31,363 nt of DNA from JBDNJM01 sp041687755 (GCA_041687755.1 JBDNJM010000109.1:1-31363), one strand, 5' to 3'. Shown: positions 1-8,585, counted from the stretch's first letter. The notes: generated from the sequence alone by a model not told the origin. A program made the numbers and translations.

Positions 1-79
1 CAGGCACGTTTTCACCGGCCCGCGAGTCTCACAGCCGCATTGCGGCTGTGAGACTCGCGGGCCGGTGAAAACGTGCCTG
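1..79. repeat. Perfect 39-bp inverted repeat with 1-nt spacer (REP-like palindrome)
   Basis: Bases 1-39 are the exact reverse complement of 41-79, with a single T at 40. The right end runs into GTGCCTGGCAC (72-82), a short palindrome of the GTGYCNGRCAC type that also occurs in the other two long palindromes here. It lies 30 nt beyond the stop codon of the minus-strand SDR gene, so transcripts of the trxB-SDR pair would fold it as a very strong 3' hairpin. There is no U-tract, so intrinsic termination is uncertain. The element may continue left of the window. Confidence 0.9.
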
Positions 80-109
80 GCACCGTATCCTTCCCCCCGG
101 CCAGACCGC

Positions 110-979
110 TCAGCTCATGAACGCGCCGCCGTTGACGTCGAAGCCCTGCCCCGTCGCGCCGCGCGCGTCGGCCGAGAGCAGCCAGTTCACGGTTCCAGCG
201 ATGTCTTCGGGCTCGCTCATGCGTCCCAGCGGTACGTCGCGCATCGCGATCTCGTAGGCCTCTTCGGGACTGACGCCGATCGCTTGGGCGAGACCGGAGA
301 GCCCGTCGCGCGCCATCGAGGTGTCCACCCAGCCGGGACAGACGGCATTGACCGCGACGTCTTCCGGCGCCAGTTCCATCGCCAGCGCGCGGGCCAGGCC
401 CAGCAGCGCCGCCTTGCTCGCGCAGTAACCGGTGTAGCCGGCCACGCCAATGCGCGCCAGGATCGAGGACACGAACAGGATCTGGCGCGGCGCAGGCCCG
501 GGAGCAAGTCGCTCCTGCACCGCGCGTGCCGTGCGGTAGCTGCCGATCAGATTGATCTCGACGATCTCGTCGAAGCGGTCGCCGTCGCCGGGCTCGTTCG
601 CGCCGCCGATGCCCGCATTGCACACGGCGGCATGCAGCGGACCGTGGGCCGCGACCGCGGCGTCGAGCGTTTCGGCCAGCAGCGCCGCGTCGCGGATGTC
701 GCACGCCGCCGTGAAGCAGCGCGCAGCCCCGCCGCCGGTGCCGGCGATCTCCGCGGCCGTCTCCGCGAGTGGCTCGAGCCGTCGGGCGATCAGCGTGAGC
801 GCGGCGCCCTCCGCGGCGAGCCGCAGGGCGATCGCCCGGCCGATGCCGGTGCCTGCGCCGGTCACGAGGATGTGTCGTCCGGCCTGGGACGCGCGCGCGC
901 GGGCCGTCTGCAGGACGGAGTCTGTCGCAAGGCTGCCGCGCTCACCCACAGATGCACCGGCTTCGGGAACCGCTTCCAT
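110..979 (-). CDS. SDR family NAD(P)-dependent oxidoreductase
   Basis: This 289-aa classical short-chain dehydrogenase/reductase is a soluble Rossmann-fold enzyme that oxidises or reduces an alcohol/carbonyl; the substrate cannot be read from sequence. The nucleotide-binding motif TGAGTGIG is at residues 40-47, the NAG motif at 121-123, and the catalytic triad is Ser172 with Tyr185-xxx-Lys189 (YCASK). The C-terminal GFDVNGG is typical of FabG-like members. The chosen ATG lies 3 nt after the trxB stop, which suggests translational coupling. About 35 residues precede the first beta strand, so a later start is possible. It ends just before the palindrome at 1-79. Family assignment is secure; the specific reaction is unknown. 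Confidence 0.93.
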   Translation of the reverse strand: MEAVPEAGASVGERGSLATDSVLQTARARASQAGRHILVTGAGTGIGRAIALRLAAEGAALTLIARRLEPLAETAAEIAGTGGGAARCFTAACDIRDAALLAETLDAAVAAHGPLHAAVCNAGIGGANEPGDGDRFDEIVEINLIGSYRTARAVQERLAPGPAPRQILFVSSILARIGVAGYTGYCASKAALLGLARALAMELAPEDVAVNAVCPGWVDTSMARDGLSGLAQAIGVSPEEAYEIAMRDVPLGRMSEPEDIAGTVNWLLSADARGATGQGFDVNGGAFMS

Positions 980-982
980 GAA

Positions 983-1933
983 TCAGTGTCCGTGACTCTC
1001 GAGCCAGCGCTCGGCGTCGATCGCCGCCATGCACCCCATGCCCGCGGCCGTCACCGCCTGGCGGTAGACGTGGTCGGCGACGTCGCCGCATGCGAACACG
1101 CCGTCGAGCTTGGTCTTGGTGCCCTCGTGCAAGACGAGGTACCCGAGGTCGTCGGTCTCGAGCTGCCCGCTCAAGAACCCGGTGTTCGGCTTGTGCCCGA
1201 TCGCGAGGAACATGCCCTGGCAGTCCTGCACCCGCTGCTCGCCCGTCTTGGTGTCCTCGAGTCGCACGCCGGTCAGCTTGCCGGCCTCGACGTCGAGCAC
1301 CTCGACGACCTCGCTGTTCCACAGGAACTCGATCTTCGGATTGGCGAAGGCGCGCTCCTGCATGATCTTGCTGGCGCGCAGCTCCTCGCGGCGGTGCACG
1401 ACCATGACCTTCCTGGCGAAGCGCGTCAGGAAGGTGGCCTCCTCCATCGCGGTGTCCCCACCGCCCACGACCACGACGTCCTTCTCCTTGAAGAACGCGC
1501 CGTCGCAGGTCGCGCAGGCCGAGACGCCGCGGTTGCGCAGCGCGGTCTCGGACTCGAGCCCGAGCCACTTCGCGCTGGCGCCGGTCGCGATGATCACGGA
1601 CTTCGTCTCGTGCCACACGCCGTCGGTGGTGCGCACGCGCTTGACCTCGCCGCCCAGCTCGCACTCGGTGACGTTGAGCATCTCGATCTGAGTCCCGAAG
1701 CGCAGGGCCTGCTTCTTGAACAGGTCCATCATGTCCGGGCCGGTGACGCCGTCCGGAAACCCGGGGTAGTTCTCGACCTCGGTGGTCAGCATTAGCTGGC
1801 CGCCCGGCAACAGGTCGGGGGCCTCGGAACTCGGCTCGCCCTCCAGCATCAGCGGCTCGAGGTTGGCGCGGGAGGCGTAGATCGCGGCCGTATGGCCAGC
1901 GGGGCCGGAGCCGATGATGATGACGTTGCGCAC
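983..1933 (-). CDS. trxB: Thioredoxin-disulfide reductase
   Basis: TrxB is the FAD enzyme that passes NADPH electrons to thioredoxin in the cytoplasm. The FAD-binding GSGPAG is at residues 8-13 right after the start, the redox-active CATC is at Cys140/Cys143, the NADPH-binding GGGDTA is at 157-162, and a C-terminal FACGDV with a YRQAVTAAGMG-type FAD/flavin segment follows. I chose a GTG start at 1933, giving 316 aa, the normal family length. The same frame stays open to an ATG at 2053, but those 40 extra residues are low-complexity and unlike the family. No good Shine-Dalgarno is seen. It is first in a tight pair with the SDR gene. Confidence 0.96.
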   Translation of the reverse strand: MRNVIIIGSGPAGHTAAIYASRANLEPLMLEGEPSSEAPDLLPGGQLMLTTEVENYPGFPDGVTGPDMMDLFKKQALRFGTQIEMLNVTECELGGEVKRVRTTDGVWHETKSVIIATGASAKWLGLESETALRNRGVSACATCDGAFFKEKDVVVVGGGDTAMEEATFLTRFARKVMVVHRREELRASKIMQERAFANPKIEFLWNSEVVEVLDVEAGKLTGVRLEDTKTGEQRVQDCQGMFLAIGHKPNTGFLSGQLETDDLGYLVLHEGTKTKLDGVFACGDVADHVYRQAVTAAGMGCMAAIDAERWLESHGH

Positions 1934-2055
1934 AGGGCTGATTCGAGCTGAGGGGCTTGGAGGGGGAAAACTCTGCGTCCAGGTACGGGAGCCTAGAGGC
2001 GCGGAGAGTGTAGTCCGAGCGGGCCGCTGGCGCAGAATTCGGCCGCCCCCCATGA

Positions 2056-2101
2056 GGCCGCCCGGGAGACCGCGCCGGATTGGGCGGCCTCCCGGGCGGC
2101 C
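2056..2101. terminator. GC-rich stem-loop, 13-bp arms
   Basis: GGCCGCCCGGGAG (2056-2068) is exactly complementary to 2089-2101, with a 20-nt loop. It is 55 nt downstream of the stop of the minus-strand fragment at 2156 and upstream of trxB. It could end that transcript or act in the trxB leader. No U-tract follows on either strand, so a terminator role is only a guess. Confidence 0.4.
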
Positions 2102-2155
2102 GGGGTCGCCTCCCCAAGGCGTGGCGCCGCAGGGGAGCTCAGGGGGCGGGCTGGA

Positions 2156-2368
2156 TCAGTTCAGCACGACGAGCGCCCCCTGGGCCGCCCCCAGGTCGAG
2201 CGTCAGATGGGCCACCTCGTCCGTGCCGTCCAGCGTCCAGACAGCCACGCTCACGAGCTGCCCGCCGAGCTCGAGGGCTCCGAACAGCTCCGGCGCGATC
2301 GTCGAGCCATCCAGCGCGACCCGCGCGGGGGCCGCTCCGTCCAGCTCGCCCTCGCCCAGCAGCAGCAC
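2156..2368 (-). pseudogene. Coding-like 3' gene fragment of unknown function
   Basis: A 70-residue acidic/hydrophobic C-terminal segment (ends ...AAQGALVVLN, stop TGA) whose codons show the strong G/C third-position preference of neighbouring genes. The frame stays open upstream to an in-frame TAG near 2505 but has no ATG, and the upstream part reads RERCGQSGFASFEG then STTGVFQPARQ. That could be the remains of a gene that lost its 5' end, or a small gene starting at the GTG at 2368. I do not recognise the family. Confidence 0.35.
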
Positions 2369-2729
2369 GCCGCCCTCGATGCCGAGCTGGCGCGCCGGCT
2401 GAAAAACACCTGTCGTGGACAGCCCCTCGAAGCTCGCGAAGCCCGACTGGCCGCACCGTTCCCGGACACGGCAAGGGAACGGCTTCTGGCGCGCCGGGCG
2501 CTACGCAGGCCGAACACGGGGAAGTCCAGGACACCGAACGGCAATCTGAGGCGCCGCTCATGGACGCTTGCACCCCCCCTGCGCTGCCGCCATCGTGGTG
2601 GTCCCCCTCGGGTCCCCCCATCCTCGCGCGCCGCGGGCTTCGCTCCCCTCGGTCGCGCGGGCGCACCCCGTCAACTGCGCGAGCGCACGCGGTCACCGTC
2701 GCGGACGCACCCCGGCACCCCTGCAAACC

Positions 2730-3806
2730 ATGTCTCTCCCCGTCGTCGGCGCCCCTTCTCCCTGGGCTGGAGAACTCGCCGGGCTGCTCGAACTGAGCCG
2801 CATGATCCGCAGCGGCGTGCGCCGGCACGTCGCCAGCGCAATCGGCGAGGGCAGTCTCGCCGCGCTGGCCCACCATGCCGCAGAAGGCGTCGGGGACGTG
2901 ACCTTCGCGCTCGACGAACCCGCGGAACGCGCGGTCGAGGCGTGGATGCACGCGCGCGCTCTGCGCGGGCCGCTCTCGGTGCTGACCGAGGACACCGGCT
3001 GGCGTCACGTCGGCCCCGCGCCCTCCGGTGGATGGCAAGCACTAGGCGACTTCGACCACGGCGGACCACGCATAGCGTTCGACCCGATCGACGGCACCCG
3101 CAACCTCCTCGGCGACCTGCGCTCCGGCTGGGTCGTCGTCAGCTTCTGCGATCCCGGCCCGGCCGCCCCGCACCTGTCGGACGTGACCGGCGGCCTGCTG
3201 GTCGAGATCCCACCCAGCCTGGGCGGCTGCTGCCGCGAGATTTGGGCCTCTCGCGGAAACGGCTGCCAAATGCAAACGTCACGGATCGTTGACGGTTCGA
3301 CCGCAGCCGCCACCCCCGGCCTGCCTGGTCCCCTGCGCGTCGACGACAGCGACCGCTGCGACCACGGCTACTTCCCGTTCTTCCGCTACGCACCGGCCGT
3401 GCGCCCCGCCATCGCGCGCGTGGAGGCGGCCTTCTTCAAGCTGCTCGAAGCCGAGCTCGGCGCCGACATCCGCCACTGCTGGGACGATCAAAGCTGCGCC
3501 TCCGCCGACCAGCTCGTGCACCTGATGACCGGCCGCTACCGCATGCTCTGCGACCTGCGCCCGCGCGTCGAGCTGCCCGGCAACGAGCGCCCCACCCCGA
3601 CCAAGCCCTACGACGTGGCCGGGGCGATGCTCTGCGCGGCTGAGGCAGGCGTGGTTCTGACCGACACCCACGGAGCGGAACTCGACTTCGAGCTGGACTG
3701 CGTGACGCCGGTGGACTGGATCGGATATGCGAACGGGCCGACCGCCGCGAAGCTGGCCGGCCCGCTCAGCAAAGCGATCCTGGCGGAGAGCCCGCTGCGG
3801 GCCTGA
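2730..3806 (+). CDS. Inositol monophosphatase-family phosphatase
   Basis: This 358-aa protein belongs to the metal-dependent (Li-sensitive) sugar/inositol phosphatase fold. The metal-binding signature DPIDGTRN is at residues 118-125, an upstream acidic TED at 86-88 would supply further Mg2+ ligands, and PYDVAGAMLCAAEAG near the C-terminus matches the family's WDxAAG-type motif. It is longer than typical IMPases (about 260-270 aa), with extra sequence between the two halves, so the substrate is uncertain. Fructose bisphosphate, inositol phosphate and 3'-phosphoadenosine phosphate are all possible. The ATG at 2730 is preferred; the frame is open further upstream but with low-complexity sequence. 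The stop codon lies in a hairpin shared with the convergent POT transporter gene. Confidence 0.82.
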   Translation: MSLPVVGAPSPWAGELAGLLELSRMIRSGVRRHVASAIGEGSLAALAHHAAEGVGDVTFALDEPAERAVEAWMHARALRGPLSVLTEDTGWRHVGPAPSGGWQALGDFDHGGPRIAFDPIDGTRNLLGDLRSGWVVVSFCDPGPAAPHLSDVTGGLLVEIPPSLGGCCREIWASRGNGCQMQTSRIVDGSTAAATPGLPGPLRVDDSDRCDHGYFPFFRYAPAVRPAIARVEAAFFKLLEAELGADIRHCWDDQSCASADQLVHLMTGRYRMLCDLRPRVELPGNERPTPTKPYDVAGAMLCAAEAGVVLTDTHGAELDFELDCVTPVDWIGYANGPTAAKLAGPLSKAILAESPLRA

Positions 3807-3817
3807 GCCCGCAGCGG
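3792..3817. terminator. Bidirectional hairpin between convergent genes
   Basis: CCGCTGCGGGC (3792-3802), loop CTGA, then GCCCGCAGCGG (3807-3817): a perfect 11-bp stem spanning the stop codon of the IMPase-like gene and lying 9 nt from the stop of the convergent POT gene. It has no U-tract but is well placed to end both transcripts. Confidence 0.6.
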
Positions 3818-3826
3818 ACCGCTCCG

Positions 3827-5326
3827 CTAGAGGTCGCCGTCCGTCCCAGCGTCCGGATCGCCGCCCTCGGCGTTGTCCCCGTCCTGGATGAACGTCTCGC
3901 CACGGTAGGACAAGGCGAAGAACACAAAGATGATGGAGACAACAACCATCAGGCCGGTGAAGAACCAATAGTAGTTGGCGCCCGCGATCGAGAAGCCGAG
4001 CAGGGTGGCGCCCGAATCGGCGGAGGCCGGATTGATCACTTTGGTGACCATCTCAGCCGCGCCGGCTTCCCCGACCTCGATTGCAGCCTCGGGCACCACG
4101 ATCAGGAAGTTGACGCCCGACGTGAACAGGTTTCCGAACGAAACGCCCATGAAGTACACCCCCATCAGGAACGACTTCATCTTCTTGGGCGCCTGGGTGT
4201 AAGCGAACTCCAGGCTAGTGATCGAGACCATCACCTCGGCCGCCGTCAGCGCGACGTAGGCGATCAGCTGCCAGCCGATGTTCGGCGTCGCGCCGCCGTC
4301 GATCAGCAGCTGCAGAAAGCCCGTGATCGAGAAGGCCCCGGCGGTCAGGAATAGCCCGATGCCAATTTTGCGCAGCGGCGTGACCTCGAAGTACTTCCCC
4401 ATGGTGGGGTAGATCCAGTAGGTGAAGACGGGAATCAGGATCAGGATCAGGATCGGGTTCGCGGCCTGGATCTGCGACTTGAACCAGGTGATGCCCGCGA
4501 AATTCAGGTCCATAGACCCCGCTTGCAGCACCCAGGCAGAGCCCGTCTGGTCGAAGATCGCCCAGAACATCGGGATGAACAGCAGGAACAGCGGCGCGAG
4601 GTTGCGCAACGCGCGCTTGCCCTCGGGGCTGAACGTCTCCTTCGCAAAGCGCTCCGGACCCGCGGGCTGGATGTGCACGAAGCGATTGCGGCCGATCCAG
4701 AACGTCAGGGTGGCCAACACCATGAGTACGCCCGGCAGCCCGAATGCGGCCCACGGCCCGTACGTATTCAGCATCCAGGGGATCAGCACCGTGCTGATGG
4801 CGGAGCCAACGTTGATCGAAAAGTACCACCAGTTGAAGACCTTGCTCAACATGTGGCTGTTGCCCGGTCCGAACTGGTCACCGAGGTGCGCAGAGACGCA
4901 GGGTTTGATGCCACCGGCCCCGATGGCAATGAAACCGAGACCTAAGTAGAGCCAGGTGCGCGGATTCGCGAACGCGATGCCCGCGCCGGTGTCCCCCATC
5001 GCCAGACAGGCGTGCCCAATGCAGTAGCCGAACGACAGCGCGATGATGGTGCGGTACTTGCCGAGGAACATGTCCGCGAGTAGCGCCCCGAGGATCGGGA
5101 AGAAGTAGGCCGCCGCCGTAAAGAGGTGGTAGACGCCCTTCGCCTGCTCGTCCGTCATGTAGTCGGGGTTCCCCGCGGCGTCGACCAAGTGATCGGTCAT
5201 GAACACCACCAGGATCGCCTTCATCCCGTAGAAGCTGAAGCGCTCGGCCACTTCGTTGCCGAGGATGTACGGGATGCCGCTCGGGAGCTTGTCCGTCGAG
5301 GAGGGCGCGGTGCGGTAATTCGACAT
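3827..5326 (-). CDS. POT/PTR2-family proton-coupled oligopeptide transporter
   Basis: This 499-aa inner-membrane MFS protein imports di-/tripeptides with protons. The N-terminal ExxERF motif is present at Glu25-Phe30 (EVAERF), followed by FYGM. The PTR2 signature FNWWYFSINVGS is at 164-175 and GIKPCVSAHLGDQFG at 139-153. About 12-14 hydrophobic segments are seen. The C-terminus is an acidic cytoplasmic tail (ending ...GTDGDL). The start ATG at 5326 directly precedes a short polar N-terminus as in homologues. It is monocistronic, divergent from the PGPGW-like gene across about 190 nt in which I see no convincing promoter. Length and motifs are normal for the family; peptide specificity is not deducible. 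Confidence 0.95.
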   Translation of the reverse strand: MSNYRTAPSSTDKLPSGIPYILGNEVAERFSFYGMKAILVVFMTDHLVDAAGNPDYMTDEQAKGVYHLFTAAAYFFPILGALLADMFLGKYRTIIALSFGYCIGHACLAMGDTGAGIAFANPRTWLYLGLGFIAIGAGGIKPCVSAHLGDQFGPGNSHMLSKVFNWWYFSINVGSAISTVLIPWMLNTYGPWAAFGLPGVLMVLATLTFWIGRNRFVHIQPAGPERFAKETFSPEGKRALRNLAPLFLLFIPMFWAIFDQTGSAWVLQAGSMDLNFAGITWFKSQIQAANPILILILIPVFTYWIYPTMGKYFEVTPLRKIGIGLFLTAGAFSITGFLQLLIDGGATPNIGWQLIAYVALTAAEVMVSITSLEFAYTQAPKKMKSFLMGVYFMGVSFGNLFTSGVNFLIVVPEAAIEVGEAGAAEMVTKVINPASADSGATLLGFSIAGANYYWFFTGLMVVVSIIFVFFALSYRGETFIQDGDNAEGGDPDAGTDGDL

Positions 5327-5517
5327 AGGCCGTCGGAGGGGACTCGAAGGGGAGAGCGATTGTCGCCAAGATGGAGGAACGCCCGGGGGGGACCCGAACT
5401 ATAGGGACGCGGGAGCGGCCTTGGTCCTGTGGGCTCGTCGGGGCACGCTGATTCCAGCCCAGGCCGGCCGTTCTTCCCGCACGTCCGCCCATCCCGCGCG
5501 GCGCCCCAGCCACTGCC

Positions 5518-5949
5518 ATGCCTGTCAGCCCCACGACCCTCCCCTTAGGCCGTCTCGCCTGGCCCGCGTGGATGCCGAGCTGGCTGCCGCTCGCGCTGTT
5601 GGTCGGCAGCCTCGCTATGCTGCTCTGCTTCCCGGTCGCCCTCGCGCGTCTCCCGCGTCGTCACTTCGTCGGCGGGCCGGCACTACGCCGGCCGCTGACT
5701 CCGCGCCAGTGGATCGGATTCGCGGTCAGGAACCTCGTGGGAACCGTCCTGGTGCTGCTCGGCATCGCCATGCTCGTGCTGCCCGGACAGGGGCTCCTGA
5801 CCATCGTGCTCGGACTCTCCCTGGGCGATTTTCCGGGCAAGCGTCGAGCCGAGCTATGGCTGATTCGACGGCCCGCGATCTGGTCCGGGCTACAGCGCCT
5901 GCGCTCTTTCGCGGGCGCAGAACCGTTCGAGCCACCGACGCCGGACTGA
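5518..5949 (+). CDS. Small membrane protein, PGPGW-like
   Basis: A 143-aa protein with two hydrophobic segments, about 20-45 and 70-100. The second contains VLPGQGLLTIVLGL, close to the LPGPGW..I.LG motif of the putative transmembrane PGPGW family, followed by a basic stretch (PGKRRAELWLIRRP) and a short tail. The function of the family is unknown; it sits in the inner membrane. It ends 14 nt before the stop of the convergent 104-aa membrane protein. Confidence 0.75.
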   Translation: MPVSPTTLPLGRLAWPAWMPSWLPLALLVGSLAMLLCFPVALARLPRRHFVGGPALRRPLTPRQWIGFAVRNLVGTVLVLLGIAMLVLPGQGLLTIVLGLSLGDFPGKRRAELWLIRRPAIWSGLQRLRSFAGAEPFEPPTPD

Positions 5950-5963
5950 ACCCGCCGCCCGAA

Positions 5964-6278
5964 TCAACCGGGCTTGGGACCGAAGGCGATCAACAGGACT
6001 ATCCCGAGGATGAAGATCAGCTTCGGCTTGGCCGCCGCCGACTTGGAGTCCCCCCTCTTGGAGCCGACGAAGGCCAGCACCGCCCCCACCAAGAGGCTCC
6101 CCGCCTCGGCACCGAGCACTCCCATCGTGCCCGCCTCGCCGACGCCGTCGAGGATGGCGTCGTAGATGCCGACGACTTCGCACGCGTTGAGCCCGTGCAG
6201 GCCGAGCAGGACGGCACCGAGTGCGACGAGGATTCCACCGATCTTGGAGAGCAGCGGGAGGTCTTTGGAGAAGCTCAT
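5964..6278 (-). CDS. Hypothetical small membrane protein
   Basis: A 104-aa protein with three hydrophobic segments, about residues 12-30, 52-68 and 86-100. The loops hold LNACEVVGIYDAIL and a Lys/Ser-rich stretch, and it ends GPKPG. The ATG at 6278 was chosen because sequence upstream in frame (open to 6443) is Arg/Pro-rich and looks non-coding. No family is recognised. It is divergent from the SRPBCC gene. Confidence 0.7.
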   Translation of the reverse strand: MSFSKDLPLLSKIGGILVALGAVLLGLHGLNACEVVGIYDAILDGVGEAGTMGVLGAEAGSLLVGAVLAFVGSKRGDSKSAAAKPKLIFILGIVLLIAFGPKPG

Positions 6279-6441
6279 GGGAGCCCTGCTGCCAAAGCGC
6301 CCGGGGCTCGGGAAACCGGGCCAGGCTCGCGCAGCGGGACGTCCGCGGTCGAGACGGCCAGTACGGGATTCTGGGAACGCCGCGCGGCTCGGCCAGGGCA
6401 CCGCTTGCGCCCTGGCTCGCGCCCACCCAAGCTGATCCCCC

Positions 6442-6873
6442 ATGCAGCTTCAGGCCGAGAAATGGATCGACGCGCCCCCCGGCGCCGTCGCGGACCTCCT
6501 TTGTGACCTCCGACGCCGCCCCGAGTGGGCCGTTGGCAGCGCGCGCCTCGAGGCGGCCGCCGGCGCGACCGGCGCCGTCGGAGATCGCTACACCGAGCAT
6601 CTGAGCCACGACAGCATCAAGATCCAACTGGCGGGCGAGGTCTTGGAAGCCGGGCCGGAGCGCTTCGGCTGGGTCGGCAAGAGCGATTCGGTGCACTTCG
6701 ATCGCACCCTGCTGCTCACGCCTGAGGGCAGGGGCACGCGCGTTGCCGCCAGCTACGGGGTCGAGTTCAAGAGCCTCGCGCTGGCCCTGATGGAGAAGCG
6801 CATCCGACCGATCCTCGAGTCGATGCTCGCGTCCGACCTCGACGCCCTCGAGCGCTTGGCCAAGGCGCCCTGA
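6442..6873 (+). CDS. SRPBCC family protein (polyketide cyclase/START-like)
   Basis: A 143-aa soluble protein with a helix-grip layout: an N-terminal strand ending in IDAPPGAV (the usual 'I.AP...V' opening), DLRRRPEW as the 'D...WP.W' segment, antiparallel strands to about residue 105, and a long C-terminal helix with MEKRIRPILES. These proteins bind lipids or other hydrophobic ligands; the ligand here is unknown. No Shine-Dalgarno is visible before the ATG. It ends 38 nt before the stop of the convergent ABC permease. Confidence 0.8.
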   Translation: MQLQAEKWIDAPPGAVADLLCDLRRRPEWAVGSARLEAAAGATGAVGDRYTEHLSHDSIKIQLAGEVLEAGPERFGWVGKSDSVHFDRTLLLTPEGRGTRVAASYGVEFKSLALALMEKRIRPILESMLASDLDALERLAKAP

Positions 6874-6884
6874 TCCCGCGCCCT

Positions 6885-6919
6885 ACCGGGTCTCACGGGC
6901 CTGACCGAGTCTCACGGGC
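6885..6919. repeat. Tandem 16-bp direct repeat at convergent gene ends
   Basis: ACCGGGTCTCACGGGC (6885-6900) and ACCGAGTCTCACGGGC (6904-6919) differ at one base. The second copy contains the stop codon of the minus-strand permease. Confidence 0.75.
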
Positions 6920-8585
6920 GATCGCTCGCGGGGTCGAAGCGGCTGAGCGCCCAGCCGCCGATCCGCAGCATCGCTAAGCACCCGAGCACCAGCAGCCCGA
7001 GACCGAGCGCGTAGCCGCAGAGCGCGGCGACCGTAAGGCTCGCGCCGGTGAACTCGAACAGCAGCCAACCCAGCCCGCCGCCGGCCGCCGCCGAACCGCC
7101 CAGCAGGCATAACAACAGCATCCCGCGCAGAGAGAACAGGATCGTCGCACGGCCCAGGTTCTGCAGCGCGCCGTCCTGACCCGGCACGAAGCGCACCGGC
7201 CACTTGAGGAACAGCGCGTTGTCGATCGCCAGCCACAGCATGGCAAGCGGAGCTAGGGCCCCGATCACGCCGAGCTGGCTCAGGTGGTACTGCCCACTGA
7301 ACACGGCCTGAACCCCCACCGCGAGCGCAACGAGGACCGACACGAACAGCGCCTCGGGCAGCAGCATCGCCGCGAACAGCCGGGTGCTCGAGAGCGGCCA
7401 GGACTTGATCGCGTCGAGCCGATCCAGGTCCTCGCGAAAGTCGTAGCGCAGCCCGCTGCACAGGTACAGCACGCCAATGAAGGCGGTCGCCACGCAGAAC
7501 GCGGCCGACATTTCGGAGTTATTGCGCATAACCGCAGTGCCCAGCAGCACCATGATCAGCGCGACGAAAGCCGCGAATCCAAGGGTGCTCGAGGCCCGTC
7601 GCAGCATGGAGGCCGTCTTACGCCAGGCGACCGCGCCCAGCGGACCGCGGCCGAACAGCCACGGCACACGCCGGCTGCCGCGCCCCTCGCGCACGCCTGC
7701 CGCAGAGGCGCCGAAGCCCATGCGCTGGACCCGGCGGAGCTTCTTCGCGGTGCTGGCCGAGGAGTCGAGCGCCAGCTCGCGAAAGTCCAGCCGCAGGTGC
7801 GCGACGGCCTCGAAGCTCGCCAGCGCGATCCCGAAGCAAACCGCGATCCAGCCCAGGGCCGCCAGGCCGGGGCTGGCCGACGCGAGCGCCGCCCAGGGAT
7901 GGAACGGCGCCCCGATCACCGTGACCCAGGGGTTCTGCAGCACCTCGCTGACGCCCGGTAGATTCAATCCTTGGGTCGCGAGTCCCGCCGCGAGTGCGAT
8001 GCCGATCGTCGCCACGATGAACACCATTCGGCTGCCGATGCGCAGCCAGCGGGTCGAAAGCCGATGCTCGAGATCGCCCAACACGAGCGCGATGCCCTGT
8101 CCCGCAATCGTGACGAACGCCACGGCCGTGAACGCGGCCAGCGCCCCGAAGAGCGGCACCGGCACGCGCACCGCGGCGATCGCCGCGAAGAACAGCGCAC
8201 CGAACAACGCTCGCCCGAGACCCGCGTGCAGGCGGTAGCGGATCAGGTCCGAGCGCCGGATCGGCGCGCTGAGTAACCGGTCTATTTCTTCCCCCGGCAG
8301 GTACAGGCCGCGATGCACAAGATGCCCTGAAACGGACAGCACGAACAGCAACGCCATAGCGAGCCGCGCCGCGGGCAACAGATCCTCAGGGCTAGGCTGC
8401 GGCGACTTGCCGAGCAGCAGCGTCATCACGACGGTCGTGAGCCAGAGCCCGAACAGCGCGACACCCGCAAACGCGAACAGCGCCCCGCTCGCCGAATTCA
8501 ACCGGCGCAGCTGCTTCGAGATCGCGCCGCCGATCTTGCGCCGCGCCAGCAGCCGCAGCGAGCGGTCGCCGATAAAGAGCGTCAT
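6912..8585 (-). CDS. ABC transporter permease (multi-spanning membrane protein)
   Basis: A 557-aa protein with roughly 12 or more hydrophobic segments from residue 30 to the C-terminus, a basic N-terminus (RSLRLLARRKIGGA) and a central basic cytoplasmic loop near residues 285-310. It overlaps the upstream ATP-binding gene by ATGA (8582-8585), so the two are translationally coupled and surely form one transporter. The layout of two repeated membrane halves resembles large ABC-2-type exporter permeases, but I do not recognise a specific family. Substrate unknown. Confidence 0.82.
   Translation of the reverse strand: MTLFIGDRSLRLLARRKIGGAISKQLRRLNSASGALFAFAGVALFGLWLTTVVMTLLLGKSPQPSPEDLLPAARLAMALLFVLSVSGHLVHRGLYLPGEEIDRLLSAPIRRSDLIRYRLHAGLGRALFGALFFAAIAAVRVPVPLFGALAAFTAVAFVTIAGQGIALVLGDLEHRLSTRWLRIGSRMVFIVATIGIALAAGLATQGLNLPGVSEVLQNPWVTVIGAPFHPWAALASASPGLAALGWIAVCFGIALASFEAVAHLRLDFRELALDSSASTAKKLRRVQRMGFGASAAGVREGRGSRRVPWLFGRGPLGAVAWRKTASMLRRASSTLGFAAFVALIMVLLGTAVMRNNSEMSAAFCVATAFIGVLYLCSGLRYDFREDLDRLDAIKSWPLSSTRLFAAMLLPEALFVSVLVALAVGVQAVFSGQYHLSQLGVIGALAPLAMLWLAIDNALFLKWPVRFVPGQDGALQNLGRATILFSLRGMLLLCLLGGSAAAGGGLGWLLFEFTGASLTVAALCGYALGLGLLVLGCLAMLRIGGWALSRFDPASDRP

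Larger units (their letters stand above)
1934..2729. other. Long stretch without a confident gene
   Basis: Between trxB and the IMPase-like gene I find a 13-bp GC hairpin (2056-2101), a coding-like minus-strand fragment (2156-2368, open in frame back to about 2500), and two copies of the 12-mer CTGGCGCGCCGG (2387-2398 and 2486-2497). An 8-bp hairpin CCGTTCCC/GGGAACGG lies at 2456-2482. From about 2550 to 2729 the plus strand is C-rich with no recognisable motif and no clear ribosome site before the ATG at 2730. Confidence 0.6.

Noticed and set aside
65..1795. Long plus-strand open frame (576 codons) opposite trxB and the SDR gene
   Set aside because: It is the antisense shadow of two genes with clear catalytic motifs; its translation is low-complexity and matches no family.
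2139..3038. 299-codon minus-strand frame antisense to the IMPase-like gene
   Set aside because: The opposite strand encodes DPIDGTRN and other family motifs; this frame has shadow-like composition (Arg, Gly, Ala).
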